Source of the DNA: Prevotella sp.
Lineage (GTDB): Bacteria; Bacteroidota; Bacteroidia; Bacteroidales; Bacteroidaceae
Length of the DNA: 64,000 bases
Assembly (NCBI GenBank): GCA_017645645.1
Contig: JAGCOB010000026.1
Span: 1 to 64,000 of the forward strand
Reading direction: 5' to 3'
This document shows, in pieces, positions 44,192 through 52,184 of this stretch. Position numbers and translations under genes: made by a program. Under the pieces are notes generated by a model. That model ran no database searches. It saw nothing but the letters and a program-made list of their open reading frames with translations, and was not told the DNA's origin. The first letter of the stretch is position 1. Every line of letters starts with the position of its first letter.

Positions 44192-45361
44192 ATGATGAAA
44201 GCAAATAAGATACATATAACCGTCGTACTTCTGTTGCTGGCCGTCACTACACGGGCTCAGGACACGAAGAGCCAGTTCAACCCCATTGAGCATGCTGTGA
44301 TTTCATTGACCATTGCCCCAGATGCCCGTGCTGCCGGTATGGGTGACGTGGGTGTCGCTACCGATCCGGATGTCAACTCACAACACTGGAACCCTGCCAA
44401 GTATCCGTTCTGCATCAGTCGGGCGGGTATTGCCTTGAACTATACCCCTTGGTTGCGTCAATTGGTCAACGACATCAGTCTAGCTTATGTGGCAGGCTAC
44501 TATCGCATTGGTGATTATTCTGCTATATCCGGTTCACTGCGTTATTTCTCGTTGGGTGAGGTGATGACCTCTTTGGACGATAATGCGATGACAGTCAAAC
44601 CCTACGAGATGGCTTTGGATGTCGCCTACTCGCTGATGCTCAGTGAGAAATTCTCATTGGCTGCGGCTATCCGCTGGATATATAGTGACCTCCGTTATGA
44701 TTATTCGGAGGATGCATCACCTGCATCTGCCTTTGCTGCAGACCTTGCCTGCTATTACAATAACTATATTAATATTGGACAACGGGAATGTCAGTTAGGA
44801 CTTGGATTGAATATTTCCAATGTGGGCAGTAAGATCACCTATTTCGGTGACGACCGTTCCAACTTCCTCCCTGCTAACCTGCGTATCGGAGCCTCTCTGA
44901 TGGTACCTATTAATGAGTATAATCGTTTCACGATTGCCGCTGATGCCAATAAGTTATTAGTACCGACTGTTCCCAAACAGGAAGAGGGAGAGTCTCAAAA
45001 GCATTACGTAGAACGTGTCAAGGAGGAATACGATGATGTCGGTTCGATTGCCGGTATCTTCAAGAGTTTTGGTGATGCTCCCGGTGGATTTAAAGAAGAA
45101 TTGCAGGAAATCCAGTGGAGCGTTGGTGCTGAATACACTTACCACGACCAGTTTACTCTCCGTGCCGGTTATCATCACCAGAGCGAGAACAAGGGTAACC
45201 TGAAATACTTCACCGTCGGTGGCGGTTTTCGTATGAGCGTCTTCTCCTTGGATGTGGGTTATGTCATTGCCACGGCGAAGAGCAATCCCCTTGATCAGAC
45301 CCTCCGTTTCACCCTTGCCTTCGACATGGATGGTATTAGAGACTTGTTCAGGAGAAAATGA
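44192..45361 (+). CDS. porV: Type IX secretion outer-membrane protein PorV
   Basis: 389 residues, signal peptide ending TRAQ, then an outer-membrane beta-barrel of the FadL-like type. LTIAPDARAAGMGDVGVATDPDVNS contains the family opening, and the C-terminal strand ends FTLAFDMDGI. PorV shuttles cargo from the translocon to the PorU complex. It is 22 bases after porU and overlaps ispF by four bases. An insert at about 255-300 (KQEEGESQKHYVERVKEEYDD) is an extended surface loop. Confidence 0.96.
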   Translation: MMKANKIHITVVLLLLAVTTRAQDTKSQFNPIEHAVISLTIAPDARAAGMGDVGVATDPDVNSQHWNPAKYPFCISRAGIALNYTPWLRQLVNDISLAYVAGYYRIGDYSAISGSLRYFSLGEVMTSLDDNAMTVKPYEMALDVAYSLMLSEKFSLAAAIRWIYSDLRYDYSEDASPASAFAADLACYYNNYINIGQRECQLGLGLNISNVGSKITYFGDDRSNFLPANLRIGASLMVPINEYNRFTIAADANKLLVPTVPKQEEGESQKHYVERVKEEYDDVGSIAGIFKSFGDAPGGFKEELQEIQWSVGAEYTYHDQFTLRAGYHHQSENKGNLKYFTVGGGFRMSVFSLDVGYVIATAKSNPLDQTLRFTLAFDMDGIRDLFRRK

Positions 45362-45831
45362 TAAGAGTAGGAATGGGTTATGATGTCCACCAGTTGGTTC
45401 CTAATCGGGAATTGTGGATGGGCGGTATCAAGTTAGAACATGAGTTAGGACTTCTTGGCCATAGCGATGCCGATGTACTGATTCACGCCATTTGTGATGC
45501 TATCCTCGGTGCTGCCAACATGCGTGACATCGGCTACCACTTCCCTGATACCAGTGCTGAGACAGAAGGGATGGACAGCAAGATCATCCTGAAGAAAACC
45601 ATTGAACTCATTACCACCAAGGGTTATCACCTCGTCAATATCGATGCGACCATCTGTGCTGAGCGTCCGAAGATGAATCCCCACATCCCTGCTATGCAAC
45701 AGTGTATGGCACAGGTCATCGGCTGTGACGTGGATGCCATCTCCATCAAGGCAACCACTACGGAGAAACTCGGTTTCACCGGTCGGCAGGAAGGTATCTC
45801 CGCCTATGCCGTCGCCTTGATAGAGAAATAA
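45358..45831 (+). CDS. ispF: 2-C-methyl-D-erythritol 2,4-cyclodiphosphate synthase
   Basis: 157 residues, standard length. GMGYDVHQL supplies the zinc-binding Asp and His, LGHSDADVLIHAICDA the third ligand, and TTTEKLGFTGRQEGISAYAV the conserved end. It forms MEcPP in the MEP pathway together with dxr (30678). The ATGA overlap couples it to porV. Confidence 0.97.
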   Translation: MIRVGMGYDVHQLVPNRELWMGGIKLEHELGLLGHSDADVLIHAICDAILGAANMRDIGYHFPDTSAETEGMDSKIILKKTIELITTKGYHLVNIDATICAERPKMNPHIPAMQQCMAQVIGCDVDAISIKATTTEKLGFTGRQEGISAYAVALIEK

Positions 45832-45851
45832 AACAAATAAAAAGTGATGAT

Positions 45852-45883
45852 AAAAAATGCCGCTACTCACCACGAGCAGCGAC
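45852..45883 (-). terminator. Terminator of the candidate ncRNA
   Basis: Reverse strand GCTGCTC-GTG(GT)-GAGTAGC-type hairpin with a G-U pair, followed by ATTTTTT. Confidence 0.75.
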
Positions 45884-46152
45884 ACCCAAAGCCTATGTTT
45901 AACTAAAAATCCTTTTTCAAAATAATTCCAGCCTTTTGGGCTGGAAGTCCTGCCTTCCGGCAGGTTATCTAAACTAATACTAACTTCGTTTAAAAAGAAA
46001 GTTATGAGCGCCTCACGGCGACCACTGTTATCCTAACACATTTAAAACTTTCTTAATTACCAATAACTAAAAACCTAAAACTATAAATATTACTACTAAC
46101 CTAAAACAATCTATTAACCGAATGTCAATTTAGACCTCTTGTCTTTTGACAT
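45852..46152 (-). ncRNA. Candidate structured non-coding RNA of about 300 nt
   Basis: On the reverse strand a -7 box TACCTTTGC (46154-46162) is followed by about 300 bases without a convincing frame and then a terminator hairpin with six T (45883-45852). Several stems are visible: AATGTCA...TGACATT around AGAC/GTCT at the 5' end; CGCC-GTGA-GGCG; CCTGCC-GGAA-GGCAGG with a GNRA-type loop; and TTCCAGCC-CAAAA-GGCTGGAA. An A/T-rich single-stranded middle separates the first from the rest. Promoter plus terminator and dense GC stems in an A/T-rich spacer of 513 bases argue for an independent RNA. It could be a known Bacteroidales RNA class or 6S RNA; I cannot tell. Confidence 0.65.
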
Positions 46153-46153
46153 T

Positions 46154-46162
46154 GCAAAGGTA
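46154..46162 (-). promoter_or_regulatory. -7 box (TACCTTTGC) of the candidate ncRNA
   Basis: Reverse-strand TACCTTTGC matches TAnnTTTG and lies directly before the first stem. Confidence 0.7.
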
Positions 46163-46302
46163 CGACGATTTTCGAATCCTGCAATGCCTTTTTTTGCTTT
46201 TCATACAAAAAAATGACTTATTCTTGACCTAAATCAATGGATTGTGTGCGCAAACACTAAAAAATATACAGAAAAAGGCTCCTTTTTATGAGAATTTATT
46301 TG

Positions 46303-46311
46303 TACCTTTGA
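46303..46311 (+). promoter_or_regulatory. -7 box (TACCTTTGA) of the GT4 gene
   Basis: TACCTTTGA 33 bases before the ATG at 46345, divergent from the ncRNA promoter. Confidence 0.6.
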
Positions 46312-46344
46312 CTTCGTCGAAGATACATACGTTCGAAATGACTT

Positions 46345-47592
46345 ATGAAAGTACTAATTGTCAATACAAGTGAGCGGACGGGTGGTGCTGCTGTAGCAGC
46401 AAGTCGTCTGATGGAGGCACTGAACAATAATGGTATAAAGGCAAAGATGCTGGTACGCGATAAGGAGTCGGAGAGAATCACCGTGGCAGCATTGCCTCAG
46501 TCATGGCGGTTACAGGGATATTTCCTATGCGAACGATTCTGTATTTGGCTGGGATTGCATCTACGTCGACAAAATCTTTTCGATATTGATATCGCCAACT
46601 GCGGAACAGATATCACTAAATTACGTGAGTTTCAGGAAGCAGACATCATCCACCTGCACTGGATTAACCAAGGAATGCTGTCGCTGAAGAATATTCGTAA
46701 GATTCTGGAAAGTGGGAAACGGGTAGTATGGACGATGCACGATATCTGGCCAGCCACAGCCATCTGCCACTATTGTCGTGGCTGTGAACAATACCAAGTC
46801 GAATGTATTAAATGTCCTCTCCTTCCGGGAGGCAATATGGCAAAGCACGTATGGAATCAGAAAGTACGAATGCTTCAGGGGCAACGTATTACTTTTGTCT
46901 GTTGCAGTGAATGGTTGGCTGGCGAGGCCAAGAAGAGTGCTTTACTGAAAGGACAGCGCATCGTCAGTATTCCTAATGCCATAGATTCCCGTACGTTCTG
47001 TCCTCAGGACAAACAGCAAGCTCGTCAGACATTAGGGTTGCCTGCCGACCGTCGCATCATCTTGTTTGTCTCGCAACGTGTGACGGATCCACGTAAGGGC
47101 ATGAACTATTTTGTGGAGGCTATTCAACAACTGATTCTCCAATATCCTGAGATGAAGGAAAATACGGGTGTAGCCATCCTTGGTGGACATGCTGAAGAAG
47201 TTGCGTCACAACTGGCATTGCCATCTTATCCATTAGGCTACGTCAGCGATTCCCAACGTATTGTCAGTGTATATAATGCTGCCGATGTCTTCGTGTTACC
47301 TTCCCTGGAGGATAATCTTCCCAACACGTTGATGGAATCGATGGCATGCGGTGTTCCTTGTGTCAGTTTCCGTGTTGGTGGTATTCCTGAGATGATTGAC
47401 CATCAAGTGAATGGCTATGTGGCGCACCCTCGTGATGCGGAAGATTTGGCTCACGGCATCCATTATGTGTTGGCTGAGGCTGATTACGCCGATCTGAGCC
47501 GGAAGTGTTTGAAAAAGGTCGCTCACAGCTATTCGCAACAAAGTGTAGCAAACCAATATATTGAAGAATATCAGCAAGGAATGAACCCCTAA
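46345..47592 (+). CDS. Family 4 glycosyltransferase
   Basis: 415 residues, GT-B fold. The N-terminal Rossmann domain opens with VLIVNTSERTGGAAVAASRL; the C-terminal domain has FVSQRVTDPRKG and the donor-binding E-x7-E region PSLEDNLPNTLMESMACGVP (core LEDNLPNTLMES). A Cys-rich stretch (CHYCRGCEQYQVECIKC) at about 145 is unusual for the fold but known in WbaZ-like relatives. It probably builds a surface polysaccharide with the two genes that follow. Confidence 0.92.
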   Translation: MKVLIVNTSERTGGAAVAASRLMEALNNNGIKAKMLVRDKESERITVAALPQSWRLQGYFLCERFCIWLGLHLRRQNLFDIDIANCGTDITKLREFQEADIIHLHWINQGMLSLKNIRKILESGKRVVWTMHDIWPATAICHYCRGCEQYQVECIKCPLLPGGNMAKHVWNQKVRMLQGQRITFVCCSEWLAGEAKKSALLKGQRIVSIPNAIDSRTFCPQDKQQARQTLGLPADRRIILFVSQRVTDPRKGMNYFVEAIQQLILQYPEMKENTGVAILGGHAEEVASQLALPSYPLGYVSDSQRIVSVYNAADVFVLPSLEDNLPNTLMESMACGVPCVSFRVGGIPEMIDHQVNGYVAHPRDAEDLAHGIHYVLAEADYADLSRKCLKKVAHSYSQQSVANQYIEEYQQGMNP

Positions 47593-47604
47593 AGTCCAAA
47601 ATAG

Positions 47605-48156
47605 ATGAATCCATTGACACAAACTCTTTTACTCTCGGCATCTACCCTGCGCATGTTGCCGCATATCGCCATCTTCCTCCTGAAGAAAAAGAAAATAGCC
47701 GACGATTTGCTGAAGGTGCAGGATGGCAAGCCTACAGTTCTTAATTTCATCAAAGCCTGTACCCGCGAGCGGACGTTCCGCAATTTGTTCTATTATCGGA
47801 TAGGGGAATATTTGGCTACTCCTATCCAGTGGTTGCTGCCGCCGGAACGTACGTTGACCATCTGGTGTCCGAGTATTGGTCCAGGAGCTCATTTCGAGCA
47901 TAACTACGCTACGTACCTGAATGCGGAGAGTATAGGCCGTGATTTCTACTGCCTGCAACTGGTCACGTTGGGCAATGGCAAAGGAGGTCGTCCTACTATT
48001 GGCGACAATGTGAGTATTTATACTGGTGCCATTGTCTATGGTGGCATCCGCATCGGTAATAACGTCAAGATTGCTGCAGGTTCTGTAGTCTTTCACGACG
48101 TACCGGACAACTGCATAGTGGCAGGCAACCCCGCAACAATAGTCAAGAGTATATGA
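47605..48156 (+). CDS. Hexapeptide-repeat acetyltransferase (serine acetyltransferase-like)
   Basis: 183 residues. The N-terminal helices (1-85) precede a left-handed beta-helix from about 95, with repeats such as TIGDNVSIYTGAIVYG and IGNNVKIAAGSVV, ending NCIVAGNPATIVKSI. This end and the setting between glycosyltransferases point to O-acetylation of a surface sugar rather than cysteine synthesis. It overlaps the next gene by four bases (ATGA). Confidence 0.85.
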   Translation: MNPLTQTLLLSASTLRMLPHIAIFLLKKKKIADDLLKVQDGKPTVLNFIKACTRERTFRNLFYYRIGEYLATPIQWLLPPERTLTIWCPSIGPGAHFEHNYATYLNAESIGRDFYCLQLVTLGNGKGGRPTIGDNVSIYTGAIVYGGIRIGNNVKIAAGSVVFHDVPDNCIVAGNPATIVKSI

Positions 48157-48920
48157 TACGATTTACCATAGTAACGATAACCTATAATGCCGATAAGGTG
48201 TTGCAGCGAACACTCGACAGTGTCCGCCGGCAGACTTGTCAGGAAATCGAGCACCTGATCATCGACGGTGCCTCGAAAGACGGGACGGTAGCAATGGCAG
48301 AAGCCTACCAACAGGAAGTTTCCTATGAGGTCGTCATCCTGTCCGAACCAGACAAAGGCATCTATGATGCGATGAACAAGGGACTCCACAGGGCGACAGG
48401 CGACTATCTGGTCTTTCTTAATGCCGGTGATACCCTCCATGCTGACAATACCTTGGAGACCATTGCCAACTGCCAAAGGCTAACAGCCAACAGCCAACCA
48501 CCCGCTGTCATCTACGGAGATACCGCCATCGTGGATATGAACGGCAACTTCCTCCACCTGCGCCGTCTGCGTCCTCCTAAGCAACTTACATGGAAATCGT
48601 TCCGGCAGGGAATGCTCGTCTGTCACCAGGCTTTCTATGTACGTACAGATATCGCCCAGCAATATGACTACGACCTGCAATATCGTCATTCGGCAGATGT
48701 CGACTGGTGTATCAAGGTCATGAAAAAGGCAGATGAGTTACAGTTACCTTTAGTTAATACTCATGAGATACTTGCTGACTTTATGGAAGGTGGTAACACC
48801 ACCCAGAATCATCGTGCCTCATTGAAAGAACGCTACCATGTGATGTGTTGTCATTACGGCTGTGTCCAGACTTTCTTCCTTCACCTTTGGTTTGTCATCC
48901 GCAACTTTCTTCGAAGTTAA
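48153..48920 (+). CDS. Family 2 glycosyltransferase (WcaA-like)
   Basis: 255 residues. FTIVTITYNADKVLQRTL, HLIIDGASKDGT (first Asp motif), EPDKGIYDAMNKGL and FLNAGDTL (DxD-type) are typical of single-domain GT2 enzymes of colanic-acid type. A heptad-repeat insert encodes IANCQRLTANSQPPA between the DxD motif and VIYGD. It ends the three-gene polysaccharide unit. Confidence 0.92.
   Translation: MIRFTIVTITYNADKVLQRTLDSVRRQTCQEIEHLIIDGASKDGTVAMAEAYQQEVSYEVVILSEPDKGIYDAMNKGLHRATGDYLVFLNAGDTLHADNTLETIANCQRLTANSQPPAVIYGDTAIVDMNGNFLHLRRLRPPKQLTWKSFRQGMLVCHQAFYVRTDIAQQYDYDLQYRHSADVDWCIKVMKKADELQLPLVNTHEILADFMEGGNTTQNHRASLKERYHVMCCHYGCVQTFFLHLWFVIRNFLRS
48462..48499. repeat. 7-bp repeat cluster h (inside GT2 gene)
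   Basis: TTGCCAA-CTGCCAA-AGGCTAA-CAGCCAA-CAGCCAA: five units, GCCAACA orientation, in-frame as IANCQRLTANSQ. Confidence 0.8.
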
Positions 48921-48957
48921 TTTCTATAAAACAGACGTGTATTGGAAGAATTCTTCG

Positions 48958-48966
48958 TATCTTTGC
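48958..48966 (+). promoter_or_regulatory. -7 box (TATCTTTGC) of the TPR lipoprotein unit
   Basis: TATCTTTGC 23 bases before the ATG at 48989. It lies inside an upstream open extension, so it fixes the start. Confidence 0.75.
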
Positions 48967-48988
48967 ACCCATCAAAACAACAATAATA

Positions 48989-50668
48989 ATGAAAAAGACA
49001 ATGTTATTGTCAGTTGTTGCCATGGCACTGCTGACATCATGTGGTGGTAAACTCGGTGCTCTTTCCGCCGATAACTTTAAGGTAGTCCCCAGTCCTTTAG
49101 AGACAGAAGGTGGACAAGTACAGGCAACGGTTAACGGAATGTTCCCCGAGCAATATATGAACCGTAAGGCAGTGATTACAGTAACACCAGAACTTCGATT
49201 CGTGAAGAACGGGATGCAGCAAGCGGTCAAGGGACAGTCTGCCACTTTCCAGGGTGAGAAGGTGATGGGCAACGACCAGACCATCTCCTATCTGTTGGGT
49301 GGTCACTATACGATGAAGACTTCCTTCCCATATGAGACTGCCATGCAGCAGAGTGACTTATATCTGACTTTCGATGCCCGTCTGGGTAACAAGATAGTGA
49401 AAGTACCTGCCGTGAAGGTGGCTGAAGGTGTTGTCGCTACCAGCGAATTGTATCACCAGACGGTGAAGAAGGCTCAGCCTTGTGTGGCACAGGATGCTTT
49501 CCAGCGTGTTACCGAGCAGAAATATGATGCCAATATCAAGTTCCTCATCCAACAGGCCGAGTTGCGGAAGAGCGAGTTACAATCGAACTCCGTTCAGGAC
49601 TTCGTAAAACTGTTGCAGCAGATAGCCCATGATCAGGAGGGACTGAATCTCTCCAGTGTAGAAATTTCTGCCTATGCTTCCCCTGATGGAGGTGTGCAAC
49701 TCAATGAGAAACTGGCTAATCAGCGTCAACAGAACACGGAGAGTTATGTGCGTAAGCAGATGAAGGATGCTAAAGTAGAGGGTGGTGTGTCCTCCGAGTA
49801 TACGGCGCAGGATTGGGAAGGCTTTCAGGAACTGGTGAAGGCAAGTAATATCCCTGACAAGGATGTCATCCTGCGTGTGCTCTCTATGTATCAGGACCCA
49901 CAGGAGCGTGAACAACAGATTAAGAACATGAGTCAAGGTTTCAGGGAATTGGCTGATGGCGTATTGCCTGAATTGCGTCGTGCCCGTATGACCATCAATT
50001 ACGAGGTTATCGGACGTGACGACGAGCAGATTTTAGAGCAATATAGAAAAGATGCCTCCAAACTGAGTGTCGAGGAACTACTCTATTTTGCCTCTATCGC
50101 TTCTACAGATGCGGAGAAGGAGGATATCCTCAAGACTACGGCACGGTTATACGCACAAGACGGACGTGCCTATAGCAACCTTGGTGCCCTTGCTTTGCAA
50201 CAAGGGAAGAATGAAGAGGCAAAGCGTTATTTCCAACAAGCTCAGGGCATCCAGCAGTTACCAGAGACTAGTGCCAACCTCGGACTGATTGCTCTGCAGG
50301 AAGGCGACACACGGAATGCAGAGAACCTGATTGCCAAATCGGCAGGTGCCAATGGGCTTGCCGAGGCTTTGGGCAACCTGCACCTGGCTCAGGGAAACTA
50401 CGCCCTTGCTCAGCAGGACTTTGGCTATCGCCCCAGCAACAGTGCCGCTCTCGCCCAATTGTTGAATAAAGACTATGCCCGTGCCCAACAGACCCTGAAG
50501 AATATCAAACAGCCAGATGCGATGACTGACTATCTCGCAGCCATTGTACAGGCACGTCAGGAAAACTATGACGCGGCTGCCTCTTTCTTGCGCAGTGCCC
50601 TGCAGAAAAACCCGTCGTTGAAGAGTTATGCTGACAAGGACCTGGAGTTGGTAAAGGTCAACAAATAG
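48989..50668 (+). CDS. TPR-repeat lipoprotein with OmpA-like segment
   Basis: About 559 residues from the ATG at 48989. Lipobox ALLTSC puts the lipidated Cys near residue 17. After a beta-rich N-terminal half (30-190) comes a stretch with ISAYASPDGGVQLNEKLANQRQ, reminiscent of the OmpA peptidoglycan-binding fold. TPR motifs follow from about residue 385 to the end (AYSNLGALALQQGKNEEAKRYF is the clearest). A membrane-anchored scaffold or cell-envelope role is likely; no enzyme motif is seen. It is followed by a thioredoxin-fold lipoprotein after 7 bases. Confidence 0.85.
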   Translation: MKKTMLLSVVAMALLTSCGGKLGALSADNFKVVPSPLETEGGQVQATVNGMFPEQYMNRKAVITVTPELRFVKNGMQQAVKGQSATFQGEKVMGNDQTISYLLGGHYTMKTSFPYETAMQQSDLYLTFDARLGNKIVKVPAVKVAEGVVATSELYHQTVKKAQPCVAQDAFQRVTEQKYDANIKFLIQQAELRKSELQSNSVQDFVKLLQQIAHDQEGLNLSSVEISAYASPDGGVQLNEKLANQRQQNTESYVRKQMKDAKVEGGVSSEYTAQDWEGFQELVKASNIPDKDVILRVLSMYQDPQEREQQIKNMSQGFRELADGVLPELRRARMTINYEVIGRDDEQILEQYRKDASKLSVEELLYFASIASTDAEKEDILKTTARLYAQDGRAYSNLGALALQQGKNEEAKRYFQQAQGIQQLPETSANLGLIALQEGDTRNAENLIAKSAGANGLAEALGNLHLAQGNYALAQQDFGYRPSNSAALAQLLNKDYARAQQTLKNIKQPDAMTDYLAAIVQARQENYDAAASFLRSALQKNPSLKSYADKDLELVKVNK

Positions 50669-50675
50669 GATAGGA

Positions 50676-51689
50676 ATGAGGCAGTTGGCTATAGGCTATT
50701 GGCTGTTGGCTGTTGGTTGCTTGCTGTTAGGCAGTTGCGGTCCCGAGGGTGACAAGTTCCGCTTGTCGGGACGTCTGCGTAACATCAACCAGGGTGAGTT
50801 TATGGTCTATAGCCCTGATGGTGGCCTAGTAGGTGTAGATACCATCAAAGTGCGCGATGGCAGATTCTCCTATGAGAAGGAGGTGCGTAAGGAAGTGACC
50901 TTGATGATTGTCTTTCCAAACTTCACCGAACAGGTAGTTTTTGCGGCTCCCGGGAAGGAAGTGGAGATCAAGGGTGATGCCACACACCTGAAGGAGGTTT
51001 CTATTAAGGGTACAGATGAGAATGAGGAACTGACGAAACTGCGTATGCGTGTCAACAAACTTACTCCTCCAGAGATTCCTGCTGCTATTGCCCAGTTTAT
51101 CGAAGAAAATCCCACCTCTATCATCAGTATCTATCTGCTTGACAAATATTTTGTGTCGGCAAGGATACCTGACTGTGTGGAGGGTCAACGACTGGCCTCC
51201 CTGATGCTGAAAGCCAATCCCGATAATGGACGGCTGCGTAAGTTGGAAAAGCAACTCGAAGGACTGAAAAACAGCAGACTTCAGGCTTCCCTGCCTGTAT
51301 TCTCCACAGCGGATATCAATGGCAAGAAGACAGATAATAGTCTTTTGAAAGGAAAGATTGGTGTCATCACCACATGGGCAACATGGAACTACCAGAGTAC
51401 GGACATCCAACGTAAACTACGCAAACTACAGAAGAAATATCCGGAGAAACTTGCCCTCATCAGTATCTGTATGGACGGTGACAAGCGGGAGTGCCGAAAG
51501 CGTGTCGACCGCGACTCCTTGTTATGGTCGGTGGTCTGTGACGGGCAGATGTTCCAGACTCCTATCGTCCAGAAGTTAGGATTGTTTACGATACCCTGTA
51601 TGGTAGTTGTTGACAAGCAGGGAAAGATTATTGCCCGTGATATTGAGCAGAACAAAGTGGAGCAGGAAGTCGAGAAATTCCTGAAATAG
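50676..51689 (+). CDS. Thioredoxin-fold (TlpA/AhpC-like) lipoprotein with DUF4369-like N-terminus, no CxxC
   Basis: 337 residues. The lipoprotein signal is itself built of heptad repeats (QLAIGYWLLAVG then LLLGSC). Residues 25-125 resemble the DUF4369 beta domain (FRLSGRLRNINQGEFMVY), and 215-337 a thioredoxin fold (KIGVITTWATWNYQS ... FTIPCMVVVDKQGKI). Where TlpA-like proteins have WCxxC, this one has WNYQS, so it cannot act as a dithiol oxidoreductase; the cis-Pro (IPCM) is kept. Role unknown: perhaps binding or peroxiredoxin-like scaffolding. It ends where reverse-strand nrdG ends. Confidence 0.85.
   Translation: MRQLAIGYWLLAVGCLLLGSCGPEGDKFRLSGRLRNINQGEFMVYSPDGGLVGVDTIKVRDGRFSYEKEVRKEVTLMIVFPNFTEQVVFAAPGKEVEIKGDATHLKEVSIKGTDENEELTKLRMRVNKLTPPEIPAAIAQFIEENPTSIISIYLLDKYFVSARIPDCVEGQRLASLMLKANPDNGRLRKLEKQLEGLKNSRLQASLPVFSTADINGKKTDNSLLKGKIGVITTWATWNYQSTDIQRKLRKLQKKYPEKLALISICMDGDKRECRKRVDRDSLLWSVVCDGQMFQTPIVQKLGLFTIPCMVVVDKQGKIIARDIEQNKVEQEVEKFLK
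50681..50735. repeat. 7-bp repeat cluster i (forms a lipoprotein signal peptide)
   Basis: About seven TTGGCTA/TTGGCTG units in the TGTTGGC orientation, right after the start codon, in-frame as the hydrophobic core of the signal peptide. Confidence 0.8.
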
Positions 51690-52184
51690 TCAGACATCAG
51701 GTTGGAAGAGGACTATTTCCCCTTTCTTCAGCGATACCGGAACATCGATAAGTCGTTGGTTGCTGCTCCCCCGAAACAACAAATTTTCATCCCTTAACGA
51801 TTTGATAAAAGGGCCGTCCACTAATACGTCAATGAGTTCAAGTAGTTGTCGGTGACGAGGGTTGTTGACCAGTGTCTCGAATGTAAACCCCGTAAAACAC
51901 CAGATATCCTTATTCGTCCGTTCCCGTATGGCACGAGCCAGTTCGGTGAATCCTTCTGGCTGGTACATCGGGTCACCTCCAGAGAATGTCACGTTGGCAT
52001 AGGGGTCGGCCTCGATGATACGCATAATATCCTCCGTAGACATCGGATGCCCCCCGCTAAAATCCCATGACTGGGGGTTATGGCAGCCAGGACAGGCATG
52101 ACGGCACCCTGCACAATAGATAGAGGTCCGGAAGCCCGGACCGTCTACCATGGTGTCTTCTATGATGTCTAAAACGGAGATCAT
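51690..52184 (-). CDS. nrdG: Anaerobic ribonucleotide reductase activating protein
   Basis: 164 residues. It is the radical-SAM activase that makes the glycyl radical on NrdD. CAGCRHACPGCHNPQSWDF contains the 4Fe-4S motif CxxxCxxC (Cys27, 31, 34), and FSGGDPMYQPEGF is the SAM-binding Gly-Gly segment. It follows nrdD without a gap. Confidence 0.97.
   Translation of the reverse strand: MISVLDIIEDTMVDGPGFRTSIYCAGCRHACPGCHNPQSWDFSGGHPMSTEDIMRIIEADPYANVTFSGGDPMYQPEGFTELARAIRERTNKDIWCFTGFTFETLVNNPRHRQLLELIDVLVDGPFIKSLRDENLLFRGSSNQRLIDVPVSLKKGEIVLFQPDV

Noticed and set aside
41000-45831. FAH-porU-porV-ispF order as a new system
   Set aside because: porU-porV is the standard type IX secretion pair; adjacent housekeeping genes are ordinary for Bacteroidota.
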